8,067 nt of DNA from assembly GCA_903884125.1 (NCBI GenBank), contig CAISDR010000617.1:1-8067 (forward strand). The letters are read 5' to 3'. The stretch is from an uncultured bacterium. Its GTDB lineage: Bacteria > Pseudomonadota > Alphaproteobacteria > CAISDR01. The position numbers were made by a program, and so were the translations under genes. This document shows positions 1 through 5,607 of the stretch, one piece after another (position 1 is the stretch's first letter; every line of letters begins with the position of its first letter). The notes beneath the pieces are model-generated. The model had not been told where the DNA came from, ran no database searches, and saw only the letters and a list, made by a program, of their open reading frames with translations.

Positions 1-177
1 CCGGTCATAAGTGCCAAATGGCCCCTCAAAGGAAAACTTAACTTCCTTTGGCGGGTGCTGGTGTGCAGCCGCCAGTGCCGGGGACTGCCCTGCGCCGATC
101 AGACAGACCGCCGCCAAAAGACCACCCGCAACACGCATCAAAGCTGGCCGGGTCAATGAATGTGCATCAAAGCGCAT
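1..177 (-). CDS. petC: Cytochrome c1, N-terminal part (gene cut by the window edge)
   Basis: This is the start of cytochrome c1, the c-type haem subunit of the cytochrome bc1 complex (complex III), which passes electrons from the Rieske protein to soluble or membrane-bound cytochrome c at the periplasmic face. Only 59 residues are present; the reading frame is open to base 1. Residues 1-37 form a signal peptide with early Arg residues, a hydrophobic core (about 17-30) and an Ala-rich end (SPALAAA). The mature N-terminus then carries FSFEGPFGTYDR (48-59), the conserved opening of alphaproteobacterial cytochrome c1. The CXXCH haem site and the C-terminal anchor helix lie outside the window. The start at 177 has an AAGGAA ribosome site about 8 bases upstream; Met14 is a possible but less likely alternative. 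It lies 28 bp downstream of petB, as the third gene of the operon. Confidence 0.9.
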   Translation of the reverse strand, partial: MRFDAHSLTRPALMRVAGGLLAAVCLIGAGQSPALAAAHQHPPKEVKFSFEGPFGTYDR

Positions 178-205
178 GACGTTCGTTCCTTGAACCTAAA
201 GCGGA

Positions 206-1471
206 TCAGCGTTTTTCGGGCGCAGCATTTGCACCCTTGGGACTTGCGCCGCTTAGAACGGCTTTCGAGATACTTTCCGGCAGCGGCAGTGGCTTTTCGA
301 TCAGACCAAGCACCGGCAGGATGATCCAGAGATGGATGAAATAATAAGCCGTACAGATACGACCCAGCGGCACCCAGATGCCTTCCGGCAATTGTGAACC
401 GACCACACCCAGAATGACGGCATTGATCACAAACAGCACAAAGAACTGTTTGAAAATCGGACGGAACCGGCCCGAGCGCACGCTGGACGTATCAAGCCAA
501 GGCAGAAGGAACAGGCTGAGCACGGCCGCACCCATCATCAGCACGCCACCCAGCTTTGACGGGATCGCGCGCAGGATCGCGTAGAACGGCAGGAAATACC
601 ATTCCGGCACGATATGCGCTGGTGTTACCAGCGGATCAGCCGGGGTGTAATTGGCCGCTTCACCCAGAAGATTGGGGGCATAGAACACGATGGCGGCAAA
701 AAGGATCATAAAAACCACGATCGCCAGCATGTCCTTGACCGTGTAATACGGATGGAACGGTACCGTGTCCTGCGGACCTTTCACGTCAATGCCCAGCGGA
801 TTGTTGTTTCCAGGCACGTGCAGCGCCCAGACATGCAACACCACGACCGCAGCAATGGCAAACGGCAACAGGTAATGCAGGCTGAAAAAGCGGTTCAGTG
901 TTGGATTATCAACCGAATAACCACCCCACAGCCATTGAGCGACATCAGTGCCCACCACCGGAATGGCGCTGAACAGGTTGGTGATCACGGTTGCACCCCA
1001 GAAGCTCATCTGGCCCCAGGGCAAAAGATAACCCATAAAGGCCGTCGCCATCATCAGCACATAGATGATGCAGCCCAAAATCCACAGCACTTCACGCGGT
1101 TCCTTGTATGACCCGTAATACAGGCCACGGAACATATGGATATAAACGGCCAGAAAGAACATCGATGCGCCGTTCATGTGGACATAGCGTAACAGCCATC
1201 CCCCATTCACATCGCGCATGATGTGTTCAACGGAATCAAACGCCACCAGGGTGTTTGGCGCATAATGCATGGCCAGAACAATGCCGGTGATGATCTGGAC
1301 CGCCAGGCAGAATGCCAATATCCCGCCAAACGCCCACCAGTAGTTCAGGTTTTTGGGTGTTGGGAAGGTCGTCAACGTGTCGTTGACGAAAGAGATGATC
1401 GGCAGACGCCGTTCCAACCACATCACAAATCTGTTGTCGGAGTGAAAAGGCTGGCCGTGGGAACCGCTCAT
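206..1471 (-). CDS. petB: Cytochrome b subunit of the bc1 complex
   Basis: Cytochrome b is the integral membrane core of ubiquinol:cytochrome c oxidoreductase. It holds haems bL and bH and forms the quinol-oxidation (Qo) and quinone-reduction (Qi) sites. The 421-residue product has full family length and several obvious membrane helices. The haem ligands are present as two pairs 14 residues apart: His98/His112 and His199/His213. By homology, 98 and 199 bind bL and 112 and 213 bind bH. The Qo-site PEWY motif is at 289-292, followed by FLPFYAILRAIP. The N-terminal part has the usual LNYWWAFGG and ITGIVLAMHY segments. The C-terminal tail (about 395-421) is hydrophilic and Ala/Lys-rich. A GGGAG ribosome site precedes the ATG. 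It is 38 bp downstream of petA and 28 bp upstream of petC, so the three genes are surely co-transcribed. No key residue is missing. Confidence 0.98.
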   Translation of the reverse strand: MSGSHGQPFHSDNRFVMWLERRLPIISFVNDTLTTFPTPKNLNYWWAFGGILAFCLAVQIITGIVLAMHYAPNTLVAFDSVEHIMRDVNGGWLLRYVHMNGASMFFLAVYIHMFRGLYYGSYKEPREVLWILGCIIYVLMMATAFMGYLLPWGQMSFWGATVITNLFSAIPVVGTDVAQWLWGGYSVDNPTLNRFFSLHYLLPFAIAAVVVLHVWALHVPGNNNPLGIDVKGPQDTVPFHPYYTVKDMLAIVVFMILFAAIVFYAPNLLGEAANYTPADPLVTPAHIVPEWYFLPFYAILRAIPSKLGGVLMMGAAVLSLFLLPWLDTSSVRSGRFRPIFKQFFVLFVINAVILGVVGSQLPEGIWVPLGRICTAYYFIHLWIILPVLGLIEKPLPLPESISKAVLSGASPKGANAAPEKR

Positions 1472-1509
1472 GGATCAGAACTCCCGTTCAAGCGCGAAAA
1501 ATCGCTGCC

Positions 1510-2040
1510 TCAACCGATACGAATCTTGGTGTCAGAAAGGAATGCATATGCAGGCACGTCCAGGTTCCGGGGTGCCGGTCCCTGGCGGATGCGCGCCGAG
1601 GTATCATATTGCGAACCATGGCAGGGGCAGAACCAGCCTGACCCGCCATAATAATTCGCCTGGGTATTTGGAATACAGCCCAGATGCGTGCAAACACCCA
1701 CCACCACCAGCCATTCAGGCTTCTGTGTGCGGGCAGCGTCGTCCTGGGGATCAGGCAGCTTTGACAGTTCAACGCTGCGGGCAGCGGCAATGTCCGTTGC
1801 CGTGCGATGACGGATGAACACCGGCTTGCCCCGCCAGGTAACCGTGATCGACTGACCTTCGGCCACTTTGGACAAGTCCACTTCCGTGGTCCCTGACGCC
1901 AGGGCGGAACGGTCCGGCGCCATCTGGGCAATCAGCGGCCATGCAGCCATTGCTGCACCCACCGCGCCAAAGGCAGTCGTCGCCACGTAGATGAAATCCC
2001 GGCGCGTCGGATTTTCGGAATGCGCGTTAGCCGCAGACAT
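1510..2040 (-). CDS. petA: Rieske iron-sulfur subunit of the bc1 complex
   Basis: The Rieske protein takes one electron from quinol at the Qo site of cytochrome b and swings to hand it to cytochrome c1. The 176-residue product begins with a twin-arginine signal-anchor, TRRDF at 12-16, followed by a hydrophobic helix (about 17-40), consistent with Tat export of a folded protein that stays membrane-anchored. The [2Fe-2S] cluster site is complete: CTHLGC (117-122) and CPCHGS (138-143). Cys117, His119, Cys138 and His141 are the expected ligands, and Cys122/Cys140 form the conserved disulfide. The C-terminal GPAPRNLDVPAY segment is typical. It is the first gene of the petABC operon and is preceded by a near-perfect ribosome site. 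Length and motifs match the alphaproteobacterial form. Confidence 0.98.
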   Translation of the reverse strand: MSAANAHSENPTRRDFIYVATTAFGAVGAAMAAWPLIAQMAPDRSALASGTTEVDLSKVAEGQSITVTWRGKPVFIRHRTATDIAAARSVELSKLPDPQDDAARTQKPEWLVVVGVCTHLGCIPNTQANYYGGSGWFCPCHGSQYDTSARIRQGPAPRNLDVPAYAFLSDTKIRIG

Positions 2041-2044
2041 TTTC

Positions 2045-2050
2045 CCTCCT
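2045..2050 (-). promoter_or_regulatory. Strong ribosome binding site of petA
   Basis: Read on the minus strand this is AGGAGG, a perfect match to the anti-Shine-Dalgarno core, 4 bases before the petA ATG. It fixes the start codon and suggests efficient translation of the first bc1 gene. Confidence 0.8.
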
Positions 2051-2266
2051 AAATCAGTCGCCCTGATGACCGCGCCTGCACCACTCTCCGACCTGACCTA
2101 TGGCCAATCGGAAAGTATTCAAGCCCGGATACCGTCGACCTTCGAAGCCGCCTAAGGCGGATAAGTCCCCCAGGCGCATGTTTGTAACATCGCCCCTGTA
2201 GTGGGGATTGCCATGCGGTCTATTGTCTTGGCAAGCGATTTTCACGATTAGGCTACGAATAAGGGT

Positions 2267-2297
2267 GACAGAATGCCAATAACCGCGACAGGATGCC
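2267..2297 (+). repeat. Direct repeat GACAGRATGCC, two copies 20 bp apart
   Basis: GACAGAATGCC at 2267-2277 and GACAGGATGCC at 2287-2297 match at 10 of 11 positions. The exact 20-bp offset is close to two helical turns, so both copies would face the same side of the DNA, as expected for paired binding sites of a regulator. They lie 70-100 bp upstream of the trmL start. With only two short copies, chance cannot be ruled out. Confidence 0.4.
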
Positions 2298-2329
2298 GCA
2301 TAAAACGCCAAAACGGGATATTCCCAAAG

Positions 2330-2348
2330 CCCCCGGCATGTTAGGGGG
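2330..2348 (+). other. GC hairpin in the trmL leader
   Basis: CCCCC (2330-2334) and GGGGG (2344-2348) can pair around a 9-base loop, ending 8 bases before the AAGGAA ribosome site of trmL (2357-2362). There is no T-run after it, so it is not a typical terminator. It could affect translation of trmL if it lies within the transcript, which depends on an unmapped start site. Confidence 0.35.
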
Positions 2349-2366
2349 TAATGAATAAGGAAACCC

Positions 2367-2831
2367 ATGCGACTAGCCCTGTTTCAGCCCGACCAGCCCG
2401 GCAACACCGGAACCCTGATCCGACTTTGCGCCTGTCTGGGGGTGCCGGTTGACATTATCGAACCATGCGGCTTTCCGTTTTCGGTCCCCGCCCTGCGCCG
2501 CGCCGGACTGGACTATGTGCCACAGGCGCTGATAGCCCATCATGCAAGTTTCGATGCGTTTCAGACCTGTATGGCCGGTCGGCTGGTCCTTTTGACCACC
2601 AAGGGGGCAAGCGTCTATACCGATCATGTATTTGCTGACACGGACATCCTGATGCTTGGGCAGGAAAGTGCGGGCGTGCCGGACCATATTCATAACCTGG
2701 CCGCAGCAAGGATCAAAATTCCGATGGTGCCGGGCATGCGGTCAATTAATGTGGCACTGGCAGGAGCGATGGTTTTGGGCGAAGCATTGCGCCAGACCAT
2801 CGGATTTGAAAGTACGGGGGAGACAAAATGA
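2367..2831 (+). CDS. trmL: tRNA (cytidine(34)/uridine(34)-2'-O)-methyltransferase, SPOUT family
   Basis: TrmL transfers a methyl group from S-adenosylmethionine to the 2'-hydroxyl of the wobble base in certain tRNA-Leu species, which helps codon reading. The 154-residue product is the usual length of this minimal SPOUT enzyme, which consists of the knotted catalytic domain alone. Family signatures are visible in order: QPDQPGNTGTLIRLC (8-22), RRAGLDYV (44-51), LTTKG (75-79), the knot loop LGQESAGVP (97-105), and IPMVPGMRSINVALAGAM (about 118-135), followed by EALRQ (139-143). AAGGAA just upstream supports the start. It is the first gene of a rightward unit, divergent from petABC, and its stop overlaps the hemF start by 4 bp (ATGA), implying coupled translation. 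The cytosolic tRNA role is from family knowledge. Confidence 0.93.
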   Translation: MRLALFQPDQPGNTGTLIRLCACLGVPVDIIEPCGFPFSVPALRRAGLDYVPQALIAHHASFDAFQTCMAGRLVLLTTKGASVYTDHVFADTDILMLGQESAGVPDHIHNLAAARIKIPMVPGMRSINVALAGAMVLGEALRQTIGFESTGETK

Positions 2832-3697
2832 CTGAGCCAGAAACAGAAGCCCGCAAGGCGCGCGCGCGCGCCTGGTTTGAAAGTCTGCGTGACCGGATCT
2901 GCTCGGCATTCGAAGCTATCGAAGACGAATTGACCGACGGCCCCTTTGCCCATCTGCCGCCCGGCCGATTTGAACGAAAGTCGTGGGAGCGATCTGAGGC
3001 CAATGGCGGCGGCGGTGTCATGGGTATCATGCGCGGGCGCGTCTTTGAAAAAGTCGGCGTCAATGTCTCAACCGTTGAAGGTCAGCTGGAACCGGCTTTC
3101 GCCAAGCAATTCGATGGCGTGGGCGAGGACAGACGATTCTGGGCCTCGGGCATTTCGCTGGTGGCACATATGCGCAGCCCCAAGATTCCCGCCGTCCACA
3201 TGAACACACGGCATTTTTCTGCAGCCAAGAAATGGTTTGGTGGCGGGGCTGACCTGAACCCCATGGTTGAGGTGCCGGAGGATACAAAAGATTTTCACAA
3301 CAGGCTGAAAGTGGCCTGTGATGCCCATGATCCCGATTATTTTCCGCGTTTCAAAAAGTGGTGTGACGAATATTTCTTTATTCCCCATCGCGGTGAAGCA
3401 CGCGGTGTCGGTGGCATTTTCTATGACCATCTGGATGCAGGCGGTGATACCTTTGAACCGGGCTTTGCCTTTACCCGCGATGTGGGTGAAGCATTTCTGG
3501 AAATATATCCCAAGATCGTGCGGCGCCACCTGCACGAATCATGGACGGATGCTGATCGCAAACATCAGCTGTTCCGTCGGGGACGTTATGCCGAATTCAA
3601 TCTGGTCTATGACCGGGGCACAACTTTTGGCCTGAAGACAGGCGGCAATGTGGAAGCCATCCTGATGTCACTGCCGCCGGAGGCAGCATGGCCATAA
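2828..3697 (+). CDS. hemF: Oxygen-dependent coproporphyrinogen III oxidase
   Basis: HemF uses molecular oxygen to decarboxylate two propionates of coproporphyrinogen III to vinyl groups, giving protoporphyrinogen IX in haem synthesis. The 289-residue product carries the family blocks in order: WERSEANGGGGVMGIMRG (53-70), ISLVAHMRSPKIPAVHMN (109-126), WFGGGADLNP (136-145), FKKWCDEYFFIPHRGEARG (175-193), GGIFYDHLDAGG (195-206) and YDRGTTFGLKTGG (261-273). His114, His124, His157 and His187 align by spacing with the four functional His residues of E. coli HemF (96, 106, 145, 175). The protein ends at PPEAAWP and so lacks the longer tail of the E. coli enzyme, but the catalytic core is complete. 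A GGGGGAG ribosome site lies inside the 3' end of trmL, and the ATGA overlap indicates coupling. Proximity to the haem-rich bc1 operon fits aerobic respiration. Confidence 0.97.
   Translation: MTEPETEARKARARAWFESLRDRICSAFEAIEDELTDGPFAHLPPGRFERKSWERSEANGGGGVMGIMRGRVFEKVGVNVSTVEGQLEPAFAKQFDGVGEDRRFWASGISLVAHMRSPKIPAVHMNTRHFSAAKKWFGGGADLNPMVEVPEDTKDFHNRLKVACDAHDPDYFPRFKKWCDEYFFIPHRGEARGVGGIFYDHLDAGGDTFEPGFAFTRDVGEAFLEIYPKIVRRHLHESWTDADRKHQLFRRGRYAEFNLVYDRGTTFGLKTGGNVEAILMSLPPEAAWP
3679..3683 (+). promoter_or_regulatory. Ribosome binding site inside the hemF 3' end
   Basis: GGAGG within the last codons of hemF stands 4 bases before the ATG at 3688. It decides the start of the following small gene, since there is no in-frame alternative start just upstream, and is good evidence that this small frame is translated. 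Confidence 0.65.
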
Positions 3698-4059
3698 GCC
3701 TTCTGGAGGCGGCACTTTTCGCCATTGTCATGGCAAATTCAGACAAGCCGTTTAATTGTCAGGCCACAGCTTTTGGCAATTATGCCTGCACAAACGGGCT
3801 GACTGCCATGCCCATGGGGCCGGCGGAACTGCGCTATTCCAATGGCTGGACGGTCAAGCGTCGGGGCAAGGATGCACTGGAATTTTCAACAGGTCTGAAA
3901 TCATGGATCGATATCACCGGGGCAGCCCAGTTTGAAAATGGGATCGGTCTGTATCGCGAGGACGAGGGCCGACAGTTTCGCGCAAGCAATGGCCTGACCT
4001 GCCGCGTGGTGAACAAGGATGCTGTGACCTGTTTTTCGGTGCCGAAACCGAAATATTGA
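3688..4059 (+). CDS. Small, probably exported protein with five 16-residue NG repeats and two CX9C pairs
   Basis: I do not recognise a named family. The 123-residue product begins with a hydrophobic stretch (about 3-16) ending VMA-NS, which could be a signal peptide. It lacks the usual early positive charge and has Glu7, so export is not certain. The rest is repetitive: a motif of aromatic or Cys/Ala, then Ser/Thr/Glu, Asn/Thr, Gly, then a hydrophobic residue recurs with its Gly at 37, 53, 69, 85 and 102, a period of 16 (the last 17). Examples are YSNGW (50-54), FSTGL (66-70) and FENGI (82-86). FSVP (116-119) may be a decayed sixth unit. The only four cysteines form two pairs, each ten residues apart: 24/34 and 105/115, bracketing the repeats. 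A beta-hairpin meander locked by disulfides in the periplasm is my inference. It overlaps hemF by 10 bp and has its own GGAGG, so it is co-expressed with hemF. Confidence 0.8.
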   Translation: MAISLLEAALFAIVMANSDKPFNCQATAFGNYACTNGLTAMPMGPAELRYSNGWTVKRRGKDALEFSTGLKSWIDITGAAQFENGIGLYREDEGRQFRASNGLTCRVVNKDAVTCFSVPKPKY

Positions 4060-4061
4060 AT

Positions 4062-4078
4062 GCCGGTCACGACCAGGC
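4062..4078. other. Small hairpin at the convergent gene junction
   Basis: GCCGGT-CACG-ACC-A-GGC can fold into a short stem with one bulged A and covers the cca stop codon (4067-4069). It lies just after the stop of the rightward small gene. No T-run follows on either strand, so at best it is a weak two-way terminator. Confidence 0.25.
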
Positions 4079-5290
4079 GACATCGCGCGCCACCTTGTCC
4101 AATAACCCCAGAAGCACATCGCGCCCAAGACTGAAGTCGCTTGCGATCCACTGTTCCTCGACCATCCGCAGGGCCAGCCCAACGGCGCGACCTTTCAGAC
4201 CAAGATTAAGCGCATCCTGTCCCTTCAGCGGGAAGACCGGTTTTTCCCAGCCATTCAGCCGCGATATCAGGTCGCGCCAGCGCGTCGGCCGATCCATCAG
4301 GATGCGGTCAATAACGGCCACATGCCCGTGTGTCTGTATGAGTCGTCTTAACGCGGATTCGTCCAGACCCTGAACGCTTGGTAATGCCTGAAACCCATGA
4401 ATGCGATCAGTTTCGGCATTGGACAGGCGCAGCTTCTCGCCCAGCAAGCTGGCTGGACCCGCCAGCACACCCAGACGTCGTATAGGGTCCGCCTGATCAA
4501 GAATATGCTCCGCCAGAATCAGCGCACCCAGCGAATCAATTCGATGGGGGCCTGGTACCAGACGTTGCAGGATACCGGTCTTTTCCATGGCATAAAGGCC
4601 AGGCATCGGATCAGGTGCAGCCAGCAGTTTCAGCAGTTCGGCCCGCACCCGTTCGGCAGACAGATAGTCAAGCCCCGCCTGGGCATCGCTACACGCGGCA
4701 AGCCCCGCTTCATCAACACCACCACCGCCATACCAGGCGGAAAAGCGGAAGAATCGCAGAATGCGCAGATAATCTTCGCCGATACGGGCACGCGGTTCAC
4801 CAATGAAGCGTACGCGCTTTGCCATCAGGTCGCGCCAGCCCCGCATGGGGTCGTACAGAAGTCCATCACGATCAGCATAAATCGCATTCATGGTGAAATC
4901 GCGCCGCGCGGCGTCTTCCAGCCAGTCCGTGGTAAAGGCAACCGTGGCATGACGCCCGTCGGTTGCCACATCCCGGCGCAAGGTCGTGACTTCGACGACC
5001 ATACCGCCGGATATGGCTGTAACCGTGCCATGGCCAAGACCGGTTGGCACCACCTTGATCCCGGCATCACGCAATCGCCCGATCACGTCTTCAGGATGCA
5101 ATGGCGTTGCCAGATCAATATCACCCCTTGCCCGACCCAATATGGCATCGCGCACCACGCCACCGACAAAGCGCGCATCACCCAGCGCATCCAGAATCAA
5201 GGTAATTTCCGGTAGCGTGGCAAATGGCAGATCAACATGCGTTGGAACCATGATGGGTGTGGGACCCGGTGGCTGGGCGCGCGGTGTCAT
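4067..5290 (-). CDS. cca: CCA tRNA nucleotidyltransferase (CCA-adding enzyme, class II)
   Basis: This enzyme builds or repairs the 3'-terminal CCA of tRNAs from CTP and ATP without a nucleic acid template. The 407-residue product has the class II head domain: FVGGVVRDAILG (41-52) with the GG and RD of the nucleotidyltransferase fold, then DID (57-59) carrying the metal-binding aspartates, TLRRD (103-107), RRDFTMNAI (129-137) that helps select the base, EDYLRILRFFRF (172-183), and ERVRAELLKLL (213-223). The C-terminal half is the helical body and tail that binds tRNA. I see no HD phosphohydrolase domain like that of E. coli. Its ATG overlaps the stop of the upstream small membrane protein gene (ATGA), which favours Met1 over Met14. 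It is the last gene of the minus-strand operon. Confidence 0.95.
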   Translation of the reverse strand: MTPRAQPPGPTPIMVPTHVDLPFATLPEITLILDALGDARFVGGVVRDAILGRARGDIDLATPLHPEDVIGRLRDAGIKVVPTGLGHGTVTAISGGMVVEVTTLRRDVATDGRHATVAFTTDWLEDAARRDFTMNAIYADRDGLLYDPMRGWRDLMAKRVRFIGEPRARIGEDYLRILRFFRFSAWYGGGGVDEAGLAACSDAQAGLDYLSAERVRAELLKLLAAPDPMPGLYAMEKTGILQRLVPGPHRIDSLGALILAEHILDQADPIRRLGVLAGPASLLGEKLRLSNAETDRIHGFQALPSVQGLDESALRRLIQTHGHVAVIDRILMDRPTRWRDLISRLNGWEKPVFPLKGQDALNLGLKGRAVGLALRMVEEQWIASDFSLGRDVLLGLLDKVARDVAWS

Positions 5291-5550
5291 TTTGGTTTTG
5301 TCTCGGCAGGCACCAGCGCGCCATTTTCCATATGAGCGGGCACATAGACCGCGTCAGGCGCATGCGCCTGCGGCAGGCCCAGCGCCAGAAATGCCAGTAT
5401 GACCAGAACCAGTCCTGCCATTGAAAGCCAAACCCATGGCGTAGAGGGCAAATCCCGTGCCCCATTCTGCCAGCCCAACAGCCGCACATAAAGCCAGAAG
5501 CCCGCTGCCGGGACCATAAACAGGGCAAGATAAGTCAGGATCAGACGCAT
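5287..5550 (-). CDS. Small two-helix membrane protein, DUF6111-like
   Basis: This is an 87-residue protein with two membrane segments, about 3-25 and 39-60, joined by a short basic loop (RLLGWQNGAR), then a soluble tail with YVPAHMENGALVP (69-81). That tail motif and the overall plan match my memory of the alphaproteobacterial DUF6111 family, which has no known function; the family name is recalled, not searched. I chose the ATG at 5550 because AAAAGGA sits 7 bases upstream. An in-frame ATG at 5571 would add MGQKDSK but has no good ribosome site. The stop overlaps the cca start by 4 bp, so the two are translationally coupled. It lies between a Nudix hydrolase and the CCA enzyme, but nothing in it suggests an RNA or nucleotide role. 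Both ends are likely on the same side of the membrane. Confidence 0.8.
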   Translation of the reverse strand: MRLILTYLALFMVPAAGFWLYVRLLGWQNGARDLPSTPWVWLSMAGLVLVILAFLALGLPQAHAPDAVYVPAHMENGALVPAETKPK

Positions 5551-5557
5551 TTTGCTA

Positions 5558-5562
5558 TCCTT
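5558..5562 (-). promoter_or_regulatory. Ribosome binding site deciding the DUF6111-like start
   Basis: Read on the minus strand this is AAGGA within AAAAGGA, 7 bases before the ATG at 5550. It lies inside the short N-terminal extension that would result from the upstream ATG at 5571, so it argues for the shorter protein. Confidence 0.55.
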
Positions 5563-5607
5563 TTGACCCATGCCTGCCGTCGCTGCCGCAGCCTTTGGGA
5601 TATATGA

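Larger units (their letters stand above)
2051..2366. promoter_or_regulatory. Divergent intergenic region between petA and trmL, rich in small dyads
   Basis: This stretch of about 316 bp holds no credible gene and must carry the promoters of petABC (leftward) and trmL-hemF (rightward). I see five small symmetric elements: CCGCCTAAGGCGG (2148-2160), ATGTTTGTAACAT (2178-2190), CCCC-N6-GGGG (2193-2206), GGGATATTCCC (2315-2325) and CCCCC-N9-GGGGG (2330-2348). There is also a direct repeat, GACAGAATGCC/GACAGGATGCC (2267-2277 and 2287-2297), offset by exactly 20 bp. A TTGGCA (2228-2233) resembles a rightward -35 box, but no good -10 box sits at the right distance, so I do not call promoters. I see no FNR-like TTGAT-N4-ATCAA site. 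Which elements are operators is inference. Confidence 0.6.

Noticed and set aside
614..1111. A 165-residue open frame on the plus strand within petB
   Set aside because: It is an antisense shadow of the certain cytochrome b gene; composition is His/Gln/Arg-rich and shows no family pattern.
1488..1931. A 147-residue minus-strand frame overlapping petA in another frame
   Set aside because: An out-of-frame shadow of the Rieske gene, whose cluster motifs are in the other frame.
2148..2206. The GC dyads as rho-independent terminators
   Set aside because: They lie upstream of both divergent genes, where no transcript is expected to end, and none is followed by a T-run on either strand.
2051..2366. 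A tRNA, other structured RNA gene or riboswitch in the intergenic region
   Set aside because: No cloverleaf, no GTTCRA-type T-loop and no riboswitch core I can recognise; the stems are short and separate.
2054..2368. A 104-residue open frame on the minus strand filling the petA-trmL intergenic region
   Set aside because: Rich in Cys, Trp, Arg and His with no domain-like pattern, starts over the trmL start codon, has no ribosome site, and would occupy the region needed for two promoters.
3665..3697. HemF as C-terminally truncated by a frameshift into the next gene
   Set aside because: The catalytic core is complete, the end at PPEAAWP is clean, and the next frame begins with its own ribosome site and an unrelated repeat protein rather than the missing HemF tail.
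3688..4059. The twin CX9C pattern as a relative of mitochondrial intermembrane-space twin-CX9C proteins
   Set aside because: Those are short helical hairpins; here the pairs are 70 residues apart, flank an NG-turn repeat, and the predicted character is beta-rich. The shared spacing is probably coincidence.
4397..5215. A 272-residue open frame on the plus strand within cca
   Set aside because: Antisense to the clearly conserved CCA enzyme, with no motif and no ribosome site; long only because moderately GC-rich coding DNA often leaves an antisense frame open.
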